This document shows positions 38,255 through 47,305 of a DNA stretch of 64,000 bases, one piece after another (the first letter of the stretch is position 1; every line of letters starts with the position of its first letter). The notes under the pieces are model-generated. The model saw nothing but the letters and a program-made list of their open reading frames with translations, was not told where the DNA came from and searched no databases. The translations under genes and the position numbers were made by a program. The stretch comes from Neptunicella marina (GTDB lineage Bacteria > Pseudomonadota > Gammaproteobacteria > Enterobacterales > Alteromonadaceae), in assembly GCF_014270035.1 (NCBI RefSeq), contig NZ_JACNEP010000015.1, positions 1 through 64,000 of the forward strand. Reading direction: 5' to 3'.

Positions 38255-38268
38255 AAAGCCCGCGTTTT
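38246..38268 (+). terminator. Terminator overlapping the PAS-MCP stop codon
   Basis: Stem GCGGGCT / AGCCCGC (38246-38252 with 38257-38263) with loop AAAA and a short GTTTT tail. The stop codon TAA (38252-38254) is in the stem and loop. Confidence 0.7.
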
Positions 38269-38280
38269 GAATATTTACAC

Positions 38281-40785
38281 TTAGAACATATTACGCAATA
38301 AATGTGCAGTATTAAGCGACAGCAGTCGCCAACAACTTGCTGCACCTAAAGCACCCACCAAGCCAGCTCCAATAAGCGGTGCCTGCCACCAGAACTGCCA
38401 GTGAAATTGCGATTCCATTTCGAATATCTGGCTTTGCAATAAATATAATGTCAATTCATTAGCCGCAGCGGCCATCAAGCCAGCGACAAGTCCGATGATG
38501 ACAAACTCAAAAATCACACTGAGGCGAATTAAGCGCCCTTTTGCCCCCAAAGTACGCAAAATGGTTAGCTCCTGCTGGCGCTCATCCATGCTGGCTTGTA
38601 CTTGCGAAACTAATACTAAGGCACCGGCAATGAGTACCAACACCAGGATAAACTCCACGGCCAGTGACACCTGATCAATAATTTCGCGCAACTGGTTAAT
38701 CCGCGCATCCACATCAAATAAGCTGATACTGGCAAAAGGCGCCAATAACTGGGTTAACAGCGCTTTATCCTGACCATCTAAATAAAAACTGGTGACATAG
38801 GTTGCGGGAAAATCCTGCATGGCCTGAGGCTGTAACACAAAGTAGAAATTAGGCTTCATGCTTTGCCAGTTGACTTCTCGCAAGCTGGTCACTTTGGCTT
38901 CCAACACCCGTGCACCGATATTAAAGGTCAGCACATCGCCGAGTTTAATATCTAAACGTTCAGCAATTTTTTGCTCAACAGACACTTCCAGCTCATCACT
39001 TTGTCCAGAGAACCACTTACCGGCAACCAGTTTGTTACCATCCTGAATTTGATCAAGCCATGTCAGGCCCGCTTCACGGCCCAAGCCACGACGGCCGCGA
39101 TTTTCAGTGTCGTCGTCATCTTTTGATACAGCCGTGCGCACCATTTCACCATTGACTGCCGCCATACGGCCGCGGATAAGCGGGTACAAATCGCCGGTTT
39201 TAACATTTAAATCAGCAAAGTGTTGTTTTAGCTCAGGTAGCTGCTGCGCGGTAATATTGGCAATAAAATAATTTGGCGTATCCTGTGGTAGCTGTGCACG
39301 CCACTGTCCAATCATATCGTTGCGCATCACCAGTACCACCAATAACAATAATAATGTAATGGAGAAACTAATTAACTGGACAGCATTGTCCATAGAGCGA
39401 CGTCGAATGCGCGCCCATGCCAGTTGCCATGCACTGATCCGCCCCTGCCCCAATTTGTGACCTAAGCGAATTAAAACAAAGGTAAACGCAATTAATCCCA
39501 ATACCAGCAATATGCCGCAACCAAATAAAATCAGGCTCATTTTCCAGTCACCGCTGAAGATCAGCATCAGTAGAAAAATCGCGCCGCCACAACTTAATAG
39601 TTGAATGGATTTCGAACTTAAATTGGCACCGATATCACGACGTAATACACGCAATGGCGGCACCGAAAACAAACGCATCAAGGGATACATGGAAAATAAC
39701 AAGGCACAAATGAAACCGGTAAAAACCGCCATTAATATCGGCTGCCAGTACCAACCGGATAAATCCACGCTAACTTTATCGGCAACAGCCTGGATCACTA
39801 ACTGTTGAACAGCAAAACCAATCACTAAACCAATGGCGATGGCACTAAAGGTAATTAGCAACAGTTGTACCAGATAAATTTTTTGCACCGTTGCACGACT
39901 TGCGCCCAGTGTTTTCATAATGGCGACAGGATCAAAGTGACGCTGTGAATAACGCTGAGCGGCTACAGCAATCGAAACCGACGCCAGCACAATTGCTAAT
40001 AAACTTGCGAGCAAAAAGTAGCGCTCGGCGCGTTTTACCGAACGACCAATGGCCGAGTCATCATCTTCAATAGAACGCCAGCGGTGTAATTCACGATTAA
40101 GATTCGGCGTGATCCAGTCATCGTAATCAGACAGTTGCGCCGCGGTTCCCGTAAAGAAATAACTGTACCCAATGCGGCTGCCCGGTCCATCCAAATGGGT
40201 CGCGGCAAAATCCTGCATCGACATCAGCAATAAATGGTCATTTCCAAAGACACTAAAACCCCGATCAGGGATATCTGCTACCACACCGCCAATTTTTAAA
40301 ACGGCATCACCTATTTCGATATCGTCGCCCAGATTAACCTGCAGCACTTGAAACAAGCGTGAATCAATCCACACTTCTCCGGTTTTAGGTAATGTGTCGG
40401 TTTCCTGTGGTGGTGCAAACGGTGTCACGCTGATTTTTACTTTGCCTTTTAGTGGATAGTGATTATCCACTGCACGCACATCAACCAATTGCATCTTGTT
40501 GTTAGCAAAGACCATAGAGCGAGTGTAGCGTTGCAGTGCCTGATTAAGCCCCAGCTGACTCGCTTTTTGTAACCAGCTGTCCTCTACTTTTTTTGACGAC
40601 ACCAACTCACGATCAGCAGCAATAAACTCAGCGCTTTTCTCAGTCAGAGCAGATTGCAATCGGGCACTGAATAAAGACAAAGACAACACGGCTGACACTG
40701 ACAGCACGATGGCAAATAAGATAATGGTCAGCTCACCGCGGCGCATTTCGTGTCGGAACAATCGCCACGCAAGATTAGCCCACAC
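38281..40785 (-). CDS. ybbP: ABC transporter permease of the FtsX/MacB superfamily (YbbP)
   Basis: An 834-residue inner-membrane permease with ten predicted spans and two FtsX-type blocks (for example LVLIAGALVLVSQVQASMDERQQEL and the parallel ASLLAIVLASVSIAVAAQRYSQRHFD), each followed by LRTLGA or MKTLGA coupling motifs. A large periplasmic domain follows the first span. With YbbA it forms an ABC system of the lipoprotein or outer-membrane-component extraction type; its substrate is unsettled. Its ATG overlaps the ybbA stop by 11 bases. Confidence 0.92.
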   Translation of the reverse strand: MWANLAWRLFRHEMRRGELTIILFAIVLSVSAVLSLSLFSARLQSALTEKSAEFIAADRELVSSKKVEDSWLQKASQLGLNQALQRYTRSMVFANNKMQLVDVRAVDNHYPLKGKVKISVTPFAPPQETDTLPKTGEVWIDSRLFQVLQVNLGDDIEIGDAVLKIGGVVADIPDRGFSVFGNDHLLLMSMQDFAATHLDGPGSRIGYSYFFTGTAAQLSDYDDWITPNLNRELHRWRSIEDDDSAIGRSVKRAERYFLLASLLAIVLASVSIAVAAQRYSQRHFDPVAIMKTLGASRATVQKIYLVQLLLITFSAIAIGLVIGFAVQQLVIQAVADKVSVDLSGWYWQPILMAVFTGFICALLFSMYPLMRLFSVPPLRVLRRDIGANLSSKSIQLLSCGGAIFLLMLIFSGDWKMSLILFGCGILLVLGLIAFTFVLIRLGHKLGQGRISAWQLAWARIRRRSMDNAVQLISFSITLLLLLVVLVMRNDMIGQWRAQLPQDTPNYFIANITAQQLPELKQHFADLNVKTGDLYPLIRGRMAAVNGEMVRTAVSKDDDDTENRGRRGLGREAGLTWLDQIQDGNKLVAGKWFSGQSDELEVSVEQKIAERLDIKLGDVLTFNIGARVLEAKVTSLREVNWQSMKPNFYFVLQPQAMQDFPATYVTSFYLDGQDKALLTQLLAPFASISLFDVDARINQLREIIDQVSLAVEFILVLVLIAGALVLVSQVQASMDERQQELTILRTLGAKGRLIRLSVIFEFVIIGLVAGLMAAAANELTLYLLQSQIFEMESQFHWQFWWQAPLIGAGLVGALGAASCWRLLSLNTAHLLRNMF

Positions 40786-41464
40786 GTTGCGCCTCCTGCT
40801 TAATGGCTTCGCTCAACTGGCCTGCCTGCATAATTAACTGACGGTCACATTTTTGTGCCAATTGTGTATCGTGTGTTACCAAAACTAAGGTCGTACCCGA
40901 CTCACGGTTTAAGCTAAATAAAAGCTGTTCTACCTTTTGGCCGTTTTCCGCATCGAGATTACCGGTCGGTTCATCGGCAAACAATATTTTGGGTTTACAG
41001 ATAAAGGCGCGTGCAATAGCTACTCGCTGCTGCTCCCCACCACTTAACTGATTAGGATAATGATCGGCCCGGTGCGATAATCCCACTTGCTCCAGAATGT
41101 TTTTTGCGTGCTGTTCAGCATTCTCCAATCCGGCTATTTGTGCCGGCAATAGAATATTCTCTAATGCAGTTAAACTTTGCACCAGCATAAAAGCCTGAAA
41201 GATAAATCCCACATCCTGTCCGCGCAATGTTGCTCGCTGTTCTTCATCCATTTTATCCAGACGCTGACCATTTAATTCAATTTCGCCGGATGTGGCTGTA
41301 TCCAGACCAGCCAACAAACTCAGTAAGGTTGACTTACCTGAACCTGAAGCCCCTACTATCGCTACAGTTTCACCAGCTTCAATCGAAAAACTTATTGGTT
41401 TTAATATTTGCAATGTACCGTCACTGGTTGGTACTGTTTTGGTCAATTCGCGGGTTTTTATCAT
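40775..41464 (-). CDS. ybbA: ABC transporter ATP-binding protein YbbA
   Basis: A 229-residue LolD/MacB-type ATPase. Walker A is GASGSGKST near residue 36, the signature is LSGGEQQRVAIARAF, Walker B is ILFADEPTGNLD, and the switch histidine is in LVTHD. It overlaps ybbP downstream by 11 bases and is divergent from tesA only 19 bases away, the same ybbP-ybbA/tesA arrangement as in E. coli. The two promoters must therefore overlap the neighbouring coding sequences. Confidence 0.95.
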   Translation of the reverse strand: MIKTRELTKTVPTSDGTLQILKPISFSIEAGETVAIVGASGSGKSTLLSLLAGLDTATSGEIELNGQRLDKMDEEQRATLRGQDVGFIFQAFMLVQSLTALENILLPAQIAGLENAEQHAKNILEQVGLSHRADHYPNQLSGGEQQRVAIARAFICKPKILFADEPTGNLDAENGQKVEQLLFSLNRESGTTLVLVTHDTQLAQKCDRQLIMQAGQLSEAIKQEAQRVG

Positions 41465-41483
41465 TGAATCGAGGATCCTTTTA

Positions 41484-42098
41484 ATGCGCAGTAAAGCATT
41501 GATGATGTGTTTATCTTTTTGTCTGTTTTTTAGCTTCAGCCTGCAGGCGCAACAGCAAAAATTACTCGTACTTGGAGATAGCCTAAGCGCAGGTTACGGG
41601 GTGACGCAAGAGCAAGCGTGGGTAACTTTGTTACAAAATGCGTGGAAAAGCGACAATATTCAAGTGGTTAATGCGGCAATTAGCGGAGACACAACGGCTG
41701 GTGGTCTGGCGCGTTTACCCGCGCTGCTTAAGCAGGAAAAACCCAGCCATCTGTTACTTGAGCTGGGCGGAAATGACGGATTGCAGGGTTATCCGGTAGC
41801 TGAAATGAAATCCAATCTGGCCAGTATGATAGAGCTTGCAAGAACCCAAAATGTAAAGGTGATATTGCAGCAAATGCAAATCCCCACTAACTACGGTAAA
41901 CGTTATACCCAGATGTTTATGGCAGTTTATCCAGAACTGGCGGAGCAATACGATGTGCCTTTGTTACCCTTTTTGTTGCAAGAAGTAGCGCTAAACCCTG
42001 ACTTAATGCAAAAAGATGGCATTCATCCCAATGCCAAAGCACAGCCTATGATATTAAAATTTATGCAGACACATTTGAAACCACTGCTCAGTCAGTAA
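41484..42098 (+). CDS. tesA: Multifunctional acyl-CoA thioesterase I / protease I / lysophospholipase L1 (TesA)
   Basis: A 204-residue periplasmic SGNH hydrolase. A signal peptide covers residues 1-22 (LMMCLSFCLFFSFSLQAQ). The four SGNH blocks are present: S33 in GDSLSAGYG, Gly in GDTTAGG, Asn in GGNDGLQG, and D178/H181 in DGIHPNA. The open frame extends back to 41292 across ybbA, but GAGG nine bases before ATG 41484 and the signal peptide fix the start. It is divergent from ybbA. Confidence 0.95.
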   Translation: MRSKALMMCLSFCLFFSFSLQAQQQKLLVLGDSLSAGYGVTQEQAWVTLLQNAWKSDNIQVVNAAISGDTTAGGLARLPALLKQEKPSHLLLELGGNDGLQGYPVAEMKSNLASMIELARTQNVKVILQQMQIPTNYGKRYTQMFMAVYPELAEQYDVPLLPFLLQEVALNPDLMQKDGIHPNAKAQPMILKFMQTHLKPLLSQ

Positions 42099-42185
42099 AT
42101 GAAAACAAATTTGCTAATTTTCCAGCTAATACTGCGATAGTTATCTATACTATTCACACTAACAAATCCTATCGTGGAGTCACTA

Positions 42186-42353
42186 ATGGAAGTCAGCAAC
42201 AGCAGCGCTACGACGTCATTGCGTAATGAACAAGTTCAGCAAATTCAGGGCCCACCAAGCCAGCCTGAACAATCTGAATCAACGCAGCAAACACCATCCT
42301 CTTCGCCACAACCCAATGAGCGTGTAGGCAGTATTATCAACACCACAGCGTAG
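42186..42353 (+). CDS. Small Ser/Gln/Pro-rich protein (55 residues)
   Basis: A short gene with GGAG six bases before its ATG, encoding 55 residues. It begins MEVSNSSATTSLRNEQVQ, has a Ser/Gln/Pro-rich middle, and ends RVGSIINTTA. It has no signal peptide, membrane segment or cysteine and should be unfolded. I do not recognise it. The ribosome site, clean ATG and stand-alone position between tesA and the hybrid kinase argue for a real gene; coding is not proven. Confidence 0.5.
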   Translation: MEVSNSSATTSLRNEQVQQIQGPPSQPEQSESTQQTPSSSPQPNERVGSIINTTA

Positions 42354-42463
42354 CAGTTATAACCACTCTTAAATTTGCATAAATTTACCGTGCAAATTTA
42401 TCACTATCATCAATACTTGTTTAATATCAGTAACTAAGAGCCGCTATACAGGGAATTATTATC

Positions 42464-42499
42464 ATGCAGCTTGCTCGTTATCTTCTGTTGTCCTGTTAA
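42464..42499 (+). other. Possible 11-codon leader ORF before the hybrid kinase
   Basis: ATG at 42464 with AGGGAA about ten bases upstream reads MQLARYLLLSC and stops ten bases before the kinase ATG at 42510. The kinase ATG itself has no visible ribosome site, so translation might be coupled through this mini-ORF. It could equally be chance. Confidence 0.3.
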
Positions 42500-42509
42500 A
42501 CAGCCAATT

Positions 42510-45500
42510 ATGCAACCCAGGCACAGTGCAACATTCACCACGCGATGTAAGAACGCAGTACGAAGATCAGGAGAGTGGCTAAGTTCTCAACTGGCATATG
42601 TGCTGGTGTCTTTACTGGTGTTAGTTCCAGCTTTGTTTGTGGGCTATTACGTATACCATGTTGATTATCAGACTTTTCAGCAAAATCAGCGCAATCAGGT
42701 GTTTGACTCATTAAGTACAGTGCGGGCTAAACTTGAAGGTGCAATTAACAAAAACCTGCAAATAGTTAATGGCTTAGTCGCAATTGTCAGTACAAATCCC
42801 AGCATCAGCCAACAAGAGTTCTCACGTCTGGCGGCTTATATCCTAAATGAGGATGATGAACTACATAGCATAAGCCTGGCGCCCGATATGGTTATTCAGT
42901 TTATTTATCCGCTGGAAGGTAATCAACAAGCCATTGGTCTGAATCTGGCACAGCATCCCAGCCAAAAAAGCGAAGCGATAGCGGCAAGAGATTTTCGTCG
43001 CACCATAGTGACAGGGCCAGTTACATTAGTTCAGGGAGGTAACGCTTTTATTAGCCGGGCGCCTATTTTTACTCAGGATGATGGAGGTGAAGGACAATTC
43101 TGGGGATTGGTATCCGCAGTAATAGATGCGGACAAATTATTTAAGCACGCAGAGTTGTCAAATGTCGCATTGCCACTTTCAATCGCAGTTCAAAGTAGTG
43201 ATATTGACGGTAACAGGCATACTTTTTTAGGTGAAGGCTCTGTCTTTGACGCAGACCCGATTCTGATGCAAATAAATTTGCCCTACGGAAGCTGGAAAGT
43301 AGCCGCGACGCCCCAAAACGGATGGGCAACCTCATCCCCCACCGCCATGAACTCTCTACTGACAATTGTAGCTATTACGACCTTTATTCTGGCTCTGTTA
43401 CTGTACCTGACTTACTTATCCAAGTTGCGTCGTCAAAATGAAAGCCGTCTTCAGGGATTATTTGAGATGTCTCCTATCGGCATCGGATTAAATGACTATG
43501 AAAACGGTGATTTTCTTGATGCAAATAAGAACCTGTTGGAATTCACCGGTTATACCAAAGACGAGTTTATGGCACTTAGTTACTGGGAAATTACACCACA
43601 AAAATTTCAGAGCAAAGAAGAACAGCAACTGGAATCATTGCGTCAAACCGGCCGGTATGGCCCTTACGAAAAAGAGTATTTTCATAAAGACGGACATCGG
43701 ATTCCGGTATCCCTGAATGGCATGTTAATCACAGATAATAGTGGTAAGAAACTAATTTGGAGCATTATCGAAAACATATCGTCACGTAAAGAAACAGAAA
43801 AAAAACTAATCGAACAGCAACAACAATTAACCACAATTATTGAAAATACCGCGGTAGGAATGTGGGATTGGGATCTGGATAAAAAAGTTATCACCGTCAA
43901 TAACCGCTGGTGTGACATTTTAGGTTATTCGCTGACCGAACTTGCCCCATTAACCCCCAATAAAATTGAACATTTCATTCATAAAGACGACTTACATCTA
44001 CGGGCCAGACAGTTAGAAAAACATGTCGCAGGTCAACATCATCACTTTGTTTGTGAATACCGCATGCTGCACAAGGACGGACACTGGGTATGGGTAATGG
44101 ATTCGGGCAAAATTGTACAATGGAATGGCGATCTGCCAATCCGTATGGTAGGTACTTTGCTGGATATATCCGAACAAAAACAGACCACTGCGTTAATCAG
44201 CCAGCAAAGAGAATTGCTTGAAGAAATAGGGGCAGTCGCTCTAATTGGTGGGTGGGAACTTAATTTGTCAGCCCTGGATGAGCCAGTACTGGATGACTTG
44301 CTTGACCTTGAAATAACCTGGTCAGGCATGGCCGCACAAATTCATCAGGAGCCAACCGACAAAACCATCACCCTGGCACAAAGTTTTAACTACTTTAAAC
44401 AACCTGAACAGCTTAAACGGTTAAAAAATGCGTTTCAGTCGGCATTAACAAAAGGCCCTCCCTGGAGTCTGGAACTTGAACTGACGACACATTCGGGTCA
44501 CAAAGTCTGGATCCAGCACAGTGGGCAGGCAGTTGTACAAAATAACCGATTAACCCGGTTATTTGGTTCGGTGCAGGATATCCATACCCGTAAACAAGCT
44601 CAGTTATCCGATGAAAAATCTTTACGTCTTAATCGAGCCATATCAAGGCTGATTACTAACCCAGCAGTGATGAATAACAACTGGTTTGAAGCCAGTAATA
44701 TTGTTATTAAAAAAGTGGCGCAGGAACTTCAACTGGAACGCAGTAGTTTGTGGTTATTTAATCACCAGGCAGATCAACTTGATGGCGTCTGTTTATATGA
44801 CAACTCCACTGATCAATTCACTACGTGTGGGCAATTAAACAAAAAAGATTTTCCAAATTACTTTAGCTATATGCAACAAAATACACTGGTTGCGGCAGAT
44901 GATGTACACACCCATGAAGCAACCCAGGATTTTGTTGGAAACTATATTGAGCAGCACAAGATTGGAGCGATGCTGGATGCCGTTATTCCGGGTGGAGACA
45001 CAATTACAGGAATACTATGTGCTGAACAATGTCACCGTCCCAGACACTGGGAGCGCGCAGAAATATTTTTTATCAGCACAGTTGCCACGTTACTTGGAAA
45101 TCTGTACGCCACTCACAAAATGAATGAGGCTCAGACTGCAATGAGTGTGGCTTTAGAGCAAGCACAGGACGCAGCTAAAGCTAAAAGTGACTTTTTAGCC
45201 ATGATGAGCCACGAGATACGCACACCTATGAATGGCATTATCGGCATGCTTGATTTATTACAAAAGGATATTCAGGGTAAAGAAGCAATACGCAAATTAA
45301 CCGTAGCAAGCCAAAGTGCCACTTCTTTGTTATCACTGCTCAACGATATTCTGGACTTCTCAAAAATCGACGCTGGCAAGATGCCACTTAATACCTCTCG
45401 ATTTAATATATTTGAATTGATTGACGATACCACCAATTCTTTGGCTTATATGGCTGAACAAAAACAACTAACATTAGTTATCCAAACCAAAGATGTTCAT

Positions 45501-47123
45501 CATCCGGTGCTCGAAGCCGATGCCGGCCGTATACGCCAATTACTGGTAAATTTAGTTGGAAACGCGATTAAATTTACTGAGCAGGGATTTGTAAAAATTG
45601 AATGCGCAACCCACGAAATCGAATCTCATATAGAACTTAGTGTTAGCGTAAGCGATAGTGGTATCGGCATTGCCAAAGACAAAATTACAACGCTGTTTGA
45701 TCCTTTCATTCAGGCAGATATTTCGAGCACAAAACAATACTCAGGAACGGGACTGGGACTCGCAATATGTAAAAACCTTTGCCAGCTGATGCATGGCGAT
45801 ATTGATGTGAACAGTGAACTGGGCATAGGCAGTAAATTTCATTTCCATTTGTTAACAGACAAAGCTGATGTTCAGAGCAATTTAATGCGTTATGTACCTG
45901 AGGTAATTCAGTCAGCTAGTGTTTTGTTACTAAGCGATAACCCCTATCGCATTGAAAATCTTAATCAGTATTGTCAGCATTGGTCACTGGCTAATGACCA
46001 CTTTGCTTCTGCTACCGAACTGTTTAACTACATACAACAACAATCAAATAACCAGATTAATCTTATTTTTGTAGATGCAACATTGTTAAATGAACATGAT
46101 CCGGCAACAGATGAATTTGAAAAACTCTCCGCCGATCCACAAAACCTTATTTGTATTATTGATGCACTCAGTCATAACACTACCCTATCCTCCACACATC
46201 ATCTTTACTGGCCGCTAAGTACCCCAAAACTGTTTAATGTATTTCAGTCTATGCAGCGTCAATTAAGTGGTCGTCATGGTCAGGAGCAATCACTACCAGT
46301 GGTGACAGACCAGAGAACATTACGCAATAAACATATTTTGCTGGTTGAAGATAATAAAATTAACCAGGAAGTGGCACTGGCGATGCTGGAAGACATAGGT
46401 ATTAGCGTTAGCATTGCAGAAAATGGTCAACAGGCACTGAGCATGTTTAAAAAGCAGCCGCAATCGATAGACTTAATATTAATGGATTGCCACATGCCGG
46501 TTAAAGATGGGTATCAGACAAGCCGTGAATTGCGACAAGGAAAAGCGGGGAAACTGGGGCAGTCGGTTCCGATTGTAGCAGTAACAGCTAACGCTATGTC
46601 TGGCGATGATTTAATTTGTATTGAAGCAGGTATGAATGACTACCTTAGCAAACCAATTAACAGAGAAGCTCTGCACAATAAATTAATAAAATGGCTAATT
46701 GATGATGATTGGCAAACAACCAAACAGTCTGCGACTGAAGAGACTGAAGAACCACCCAATCATAACCAGCTACATGACTGGGATGAACAGGCGGCACTTA
46801 ACAAAGTACTGAACAAACAAAGTATCCTGATCAAACTGGTCACCCATTATCTCGACCAACTCCCAGACAACCAAAAGAAAATGCGCAAAGCCATTGATAC
46901 AAAAGACTGGCAACAACTGGCATTTACCGCTCATAGTCTTAAAGGGTCCAGTGGACAATTAGCAGCGGACCGCTTGTATCAGTTATGTATGCAACTGGAA
47001 CAAACAAGCAAACAACAACAGTCGGACATTATCCCGTCATTGTTTGAGGAATTTGAACAAGCAGTCGATGCACTGAATCAACAAATGCATGCTTATCTGC
47101 AACGCATGCAAAATCTGGCATAA
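42510..47123 (+). CDS. Hybrid sensor histidine kinase with CHASE, PAS, GAF, receiver and HPt domains
   Basis: A 1537-residue multidomain inner-membrane kinase. In order: a membrane span near residues 28-48, a CHASE-type periplasmic domain (FQQNQRNQVFDSLSTVRAKL onward), a second span near 293-308, PAS domains from about 325 and 450 with PAC motifs (WVWVMDSGKIVQWNG), a third PAS-like unit from about 570, a GAF domain about 700-870, HisKA with H901 in MMSHEIRTPMNG, an ATPase domain (GNAIKFTE, DSGIGI, GTGLGLAICK), a receiver with D1326 in LILMDCHMPVKDG, and HPt with H1475 in AHSLKGSSGQ. An in-frame TTG at 42471 is an alternative start. No output regulator adjoins it; the signal is unknown. Confidence 0.93.
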   Translation: MQPRHSATFTTRCKNAVRRSGEWLSSQLAYVLVSLLVLVPALFVGYYVYHVDYQTFQQNQRNQVFDSLSTVRAKLEGAINKNLQIVNGLVAIVSTNPSISQQEFSRLAAYILNEDDELHSISLAPDMVIQFIYPLEGNQQAIGLNLAQHPSQKSEAIAARDFRRTIVTGPVTLVQGGNAFISRAPIFTQDDGGEGQFWGLVSAVIDADKLFKHAELSNVALPLSIAVQSSDIDGNRHTFLGEGSVFDADPILMQINLPYGSWKVAATPQNGWATSSPTAMNSLLTIVAITTFILALLLYLTYLSKLRRQNESRLQGLFEMSPIGIGLNDYENGDFLDANKNLLEFTGYTKDEFMALSYWEITPQKFQSKEEQQLESLRQTGRYGPYEKEYFHKDGHRIPVSLNGMLITDNSGKKLIWSIIENISSRKETEKKLIEQQQQLTTIIENTAVGMWDWDLDKKVITVNNRWCDILGYSLTELAPLTPNKIEHFIHKDDLHLRARQLEKHVAGQHHHFVCEYRMLHKDGHWVWVMDSGKIVQWNGDLPIRMVGTLLDISEQKQTTALISQQRELLEEIGAVALIGGWELNLSALDEPVLDDLLDLEITWSGMAAQIHQEPTDKTITLAQSFNYFKQPEQLKRLKNAFQSALTKGPPWSLELELTTHSGHKVWIQHSGQAVVQNNRLTRLFGSVQDIHTRKQAQLSDEKSLRLNRAISRLITNPAVMNNNWFEASNIVIKKVAQELQLERSSLWLFNHQADQLDGVCLYDNSTDQFTTCGQLNKKDFPNYFSYMQQNTLVAADDVHTHEATQDFVGNYIEQHKIGAMLDAVIPGGDTITGILCAEQCHRPRHWERAEIFFISTVATLLGNLYATHKMNEAQTAMSVALEQAQDAAKAKSDFLAMMSHEIRTPMNGIIGMLDLLQKDIQGKEAIRKLTVASQSATSLLSLLNDILDFSKIDAGKMPLNTSRFNIFELIDDTTNSLAYMAEQKQLTLVIQTKDVHHPVLEADAGRIRQLLVNLVGNAIKFTEQGFVKIECATHEIESHIELSVSVSDSGIGIAKDKITTLFDPFIQADISSTKQYSGTGLGLAICKNLCQLMHGDIDVNSELGIGSKFHFHLLTDKADVQSNLMRYVPEVIQSASVLLLSDNPYRIENLNQYCQHWSLANDHFASATELFNYIQQQSNNQINLIFVDATLLNEHDPATDEFEKLSADPQNLICIIDALSHNTTLSSTHHLYWPLSTPKLFNVFQSMQRQLSGRHGQEQSLPVVTDQRTLRNKHILLVEDNKINQEVALAMLEDIGISVSIAENGQQALSMFKKQPQSIDLILMDCHMPVKDGYQTSRELRQGKAGKLGQSVPIVAVTANAMSGDDLICIEAGMNDYLSKPINREALHNKLIKWLIDDDWQTTKQSATEETEEPPNHNQLHDWDEQAALNKVLNKQSILIKLVTHYLDQLPDNQKKMRKAIDTKDWQQLAFTAHSLKGSSGQLAADRLYQLCMQLEQTSKQQQSDIIPSLFEEFEQAVDALNQQMHAYLQRMQNLA

Positions 47124-47305
47124 AAAGCCCTTCAGGAGGCAATGCAATGCCGCAGGCGCATCAGCACTAACAATTAATATCCCAAATAACGTATTAATTT
47201 AATGTCATTTATCGCTTTTTACTGCATTTCAACTCACAGACTTTTTAGGCACATTATTTGCTGTTGAACACGAAACATCAGGATTTTTAGTTTTAGGAGT
47301 ACACA

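Noticed and set aside
41292-41483. N-terminal extension of tesA through ybbA
   Set aside because: It runs antisense to ybbA and removes the signal peptide from the N-terminus; the ribosome site points to ATG 41484.
42471-42509. TTG start for the hybrid kinase
   Set aside because: The extra 13 residues look unlike a domain start and the ribosome site is too far away; ATG 42510 preferred, with uncertainty recorded.
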